This document shows, piece by piece, positions 62,967 through 64,000 of a stretch of DNA of 64,000 bases. Position numbers and translations under genes: made by a program. Each line of letters opens with the position of its first letter. Position 1 is the stretch's first letter. This stretch comes from CADEDH01 sp965263455 (GTDB taxonomy: Bacteria > Actinomycetota > Acidimicrobiia > Acidimicrobiales > SZUA-35). The notes beneath the pieces are model-generated. The model saw nothing but the letters and a program-made list of their open reading frames with translations. It made no database searches and had not been told where the DNA came from. Location: assembly GCA_965263455.1 (NCBI GenBank), contig CBDHHN010000002.1, positions 1 to 64,000 on the forward strand. The letters are read 5' to 3'.

Positions 62967-64000
62967 TCAGGCCACCAGCCGGTGGACGGCGGCCAGGAGG
63001 CGCTCGACCTCGGCCACCGAGTTGTAGTGGCAGACCGAGGCCCGAACGCAGTCCTCCAGACCCAGCGGCTCGAGGATGCCGGCCGAGTAGTGGTCCCGGC
63101 GGCGAACGTGGACCCGGACCCCGTCGGCCCCCAGCGCCTCGACCACCGTGGCCGAGGGCATGCCGTCGATCGTGAACGAGACCAGGCCGGCCCGGTGTTC
63201 ACTGGCCACGGGGCCCAGCACCCCGACCCCGGGCAGCCGGGCCAGGCCGTCCAGGTCGCCCGCGCCGTGGAGCATGGCCTGGACCAGGTGGTGCTCCTGG
63301 GCCCCGATGGCGGCGGCCGCGGCCTCGATCAGGCGGCGGGAGGTCACGGGATCGGGTGCATCGTGGTCCGACGCCCCCGCCTCCGGCACCCGGTAGACCT
63401 CGTTGCCACCGCTACGGGCTCCGAGCCACTCCAGATAGCGGACGACATCGGAGAAGGTGGCGTAGGCCGAGGCGTCGCGGGTGCCCAACTCCCACTGGGA
63501 GTCGGGGGCGCCGTCGAGCTGATCATGGGGCACGGCGGCCAGCCGGTCCGAGATCCAGGCCACCCCGTAGTTGTGGCGGGAGAAGAACTTGTAGCCCGAC
63601 ACCACGTACCCGTCGATGTCGTAGTCATCGATGTCGATGTGGCCGTGGGCCGCGTGCTGGATCCCGTCGACGATGACGAAGGCGTCGGGCGAGGCTCGCC
63701 GGACGGCGGCGGCGACGGCGCCCACGTCGACGTGCATGCCGGTCACGGGGCTGGCGTGGATGATGGTGGCGACGCCGGCCCCGGCGGCCACCGGTCGGTA
63801 GTGGTCGGCCCCGACCACCGTGGTGACCGGGTCGAACGGCACCTGGTGGTAGGTCGAGCCGGCAACGGCGGCCCAGCGGCGGCACGGGCTGTAGGTCGCC
63901 GGGTGTTCGAGGTGGCTGCCGATCACGGCCCGTCCGGGCCGGGCCAGGACGGCGGTGCGGATCAACCGACCCAGGAGCTCGGTCCCGGTCTCCCCCACCA
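62967..64000 (-). CDS. Class-V aminotransferase / cysteine-desulfurase-like protein (5' end outside window)
   Basis: PLP-dependent fold-type I enzyme; the N-terminal part, perhaps 70-100 residues, lies beyond the right edge. Visible are the cofactor region GETGTELLGRL, the AHGHIDIDDYDIDGYVVSGYKFFSRHNYGVAW stretch with the probable Schiff-base lysine in SGYKFF, and a C-terminal small domain ending in HYNSVAEVERLLAAVHRL. It resembles the SufS/NifS-like and kynureninase-related class-V group. Real cysteine desulfurases have a catalytic Cys loop that I do not see, so another PLP reaction is possible. It is convergent with the lacI-type gene. Confidence 0.82.
   Translation of the reverse strand, partial: VGETGTELLGRLIRTAVLARPGRAVIGSHLEHPATYSPCRRWAAVAGSTYHQVPFDPVTTVVGADHYRPVAAGAGVATIIHASPVTGMHVDVGAVAAAVRRASPDAFVIVDGIQHAAHGHIDIDDYDIDGYVVSGYKFFSRHNYGVAWISDRLAAVPHDQLDGAPDSQWELGTRDASAYATFSDVVRYLEWLGARSGGNEVYRVPEAGASDHDAPDPVTSRRLIEAAAAAIGAQEHHLVQAMLHGAGDLDGLARLPGVGVLGPVASEHRAGLVSFTIDGMPSATVVEALGADGVRVHVRRRDHYSAGILEPLGLEDCVRASVCHYNSVAEVERLLAAVHRLVA

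Overview
The window is very GC-rich and reads as an actinobacterium. The best guess is the class Acidimicrobiia (Ilumatobacter/Iamia-like). The reasons are a proteasomal ATPase (ARC/Mpa), a gcvH-GarA-like FHA-DUF151-MerR gene set known from mycobacteria, a GlnR-type nitrogen regulator, an Rpf-like transglycosylase, WS/DGAT, and many lipoproteins with Thr/Ser/Pro linkers. About 53 protein genes are supported, two of them cut by the window edges. I see no tRNA, rRNA, CRISPR array or insertion sequence.

Layout: (1) 1-8.4 kb holds ARC, an S9 oligopeptidase, a histidine phosphatase, a diguanylate cyclase, an Rv1830-like MerR regulator and a small-molecule phosphotransferase. (2) 8.4-12.9 kb is a tight minus-strand operon: SRAP protein, DUF2079 membrane protein, CDP-alcohol phosphatidyltransferase, gcvH, zinc-ribbon FHA protein and DUF151 nuclease. 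(3) 13-21 kb holds a TPR/coiled-coil membrane protein, a nitroreductase, a thioredoxin-like lipoprotein with an in-frame TGA, a BisC-type molybdoenzyme, an SDR, a duplicated winged-helix protein and a partner of unknown function. (4) 21.4-29.4 kb holds an OmpA-like protein, HpaB- and NtaA-type flavin enzymes, TesB, a penicillin-binding protein and a DUF4214-phosphodiester glycosidase. (5) 29.7-32.2 kb is a nitrogen module, amtB-glnB plus a shortened GlnR-like regulator, with GlnR-like boxes in front of both units. (6) 32.3-46 kb is dominated by envelope and secreted proteins: Rpf-like enzyme, lipase, WS/DGAT, a metzincin with PPC repeats, lipoproteins, a Baeyer-Villiger monooxygenase, and a DUF4397-sortase-ECF sigma-anti-sigma set. 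(7) 46-52 kb holds glcDEF, a TetR regulator with a perfect inverted-repeat operator, a dehalogenase-like hydrolase and a DUF4333 lipoprotein. (8) 52.4-62.9 kb is a glucoside uptake operon: two paralogous binding proteins, two permeases (one very large), a GH1 glucosidase and an ATPase, with a divergent LacI regulator. The window ends in a class-V aminotransferase.

The most notable observation is at 15427-16011. This thioredoxin-fold lipoprotein (MPT53/TlpA type) has TGA exactly where the first Cys of the CxxC motif should be (WAPW-TGA-TSCK). The frame stays open to a natural stop and a hairpin with a GU-containing loop lies 18-39 nt downstream. This fits a selenocysteine (UxxC) protein. Other notable points are the mini-GlnR circuit with 11-bp-phased boxes, a GarA homologue with a zinc ribbon in place of the kinase-target tail, an in-frame hexanucleotide tract, a fused-duplicate winged-helix regulator, a possible ATC start with a perfect Shine-Dalgarno, and a group of apparently leaderless genes.
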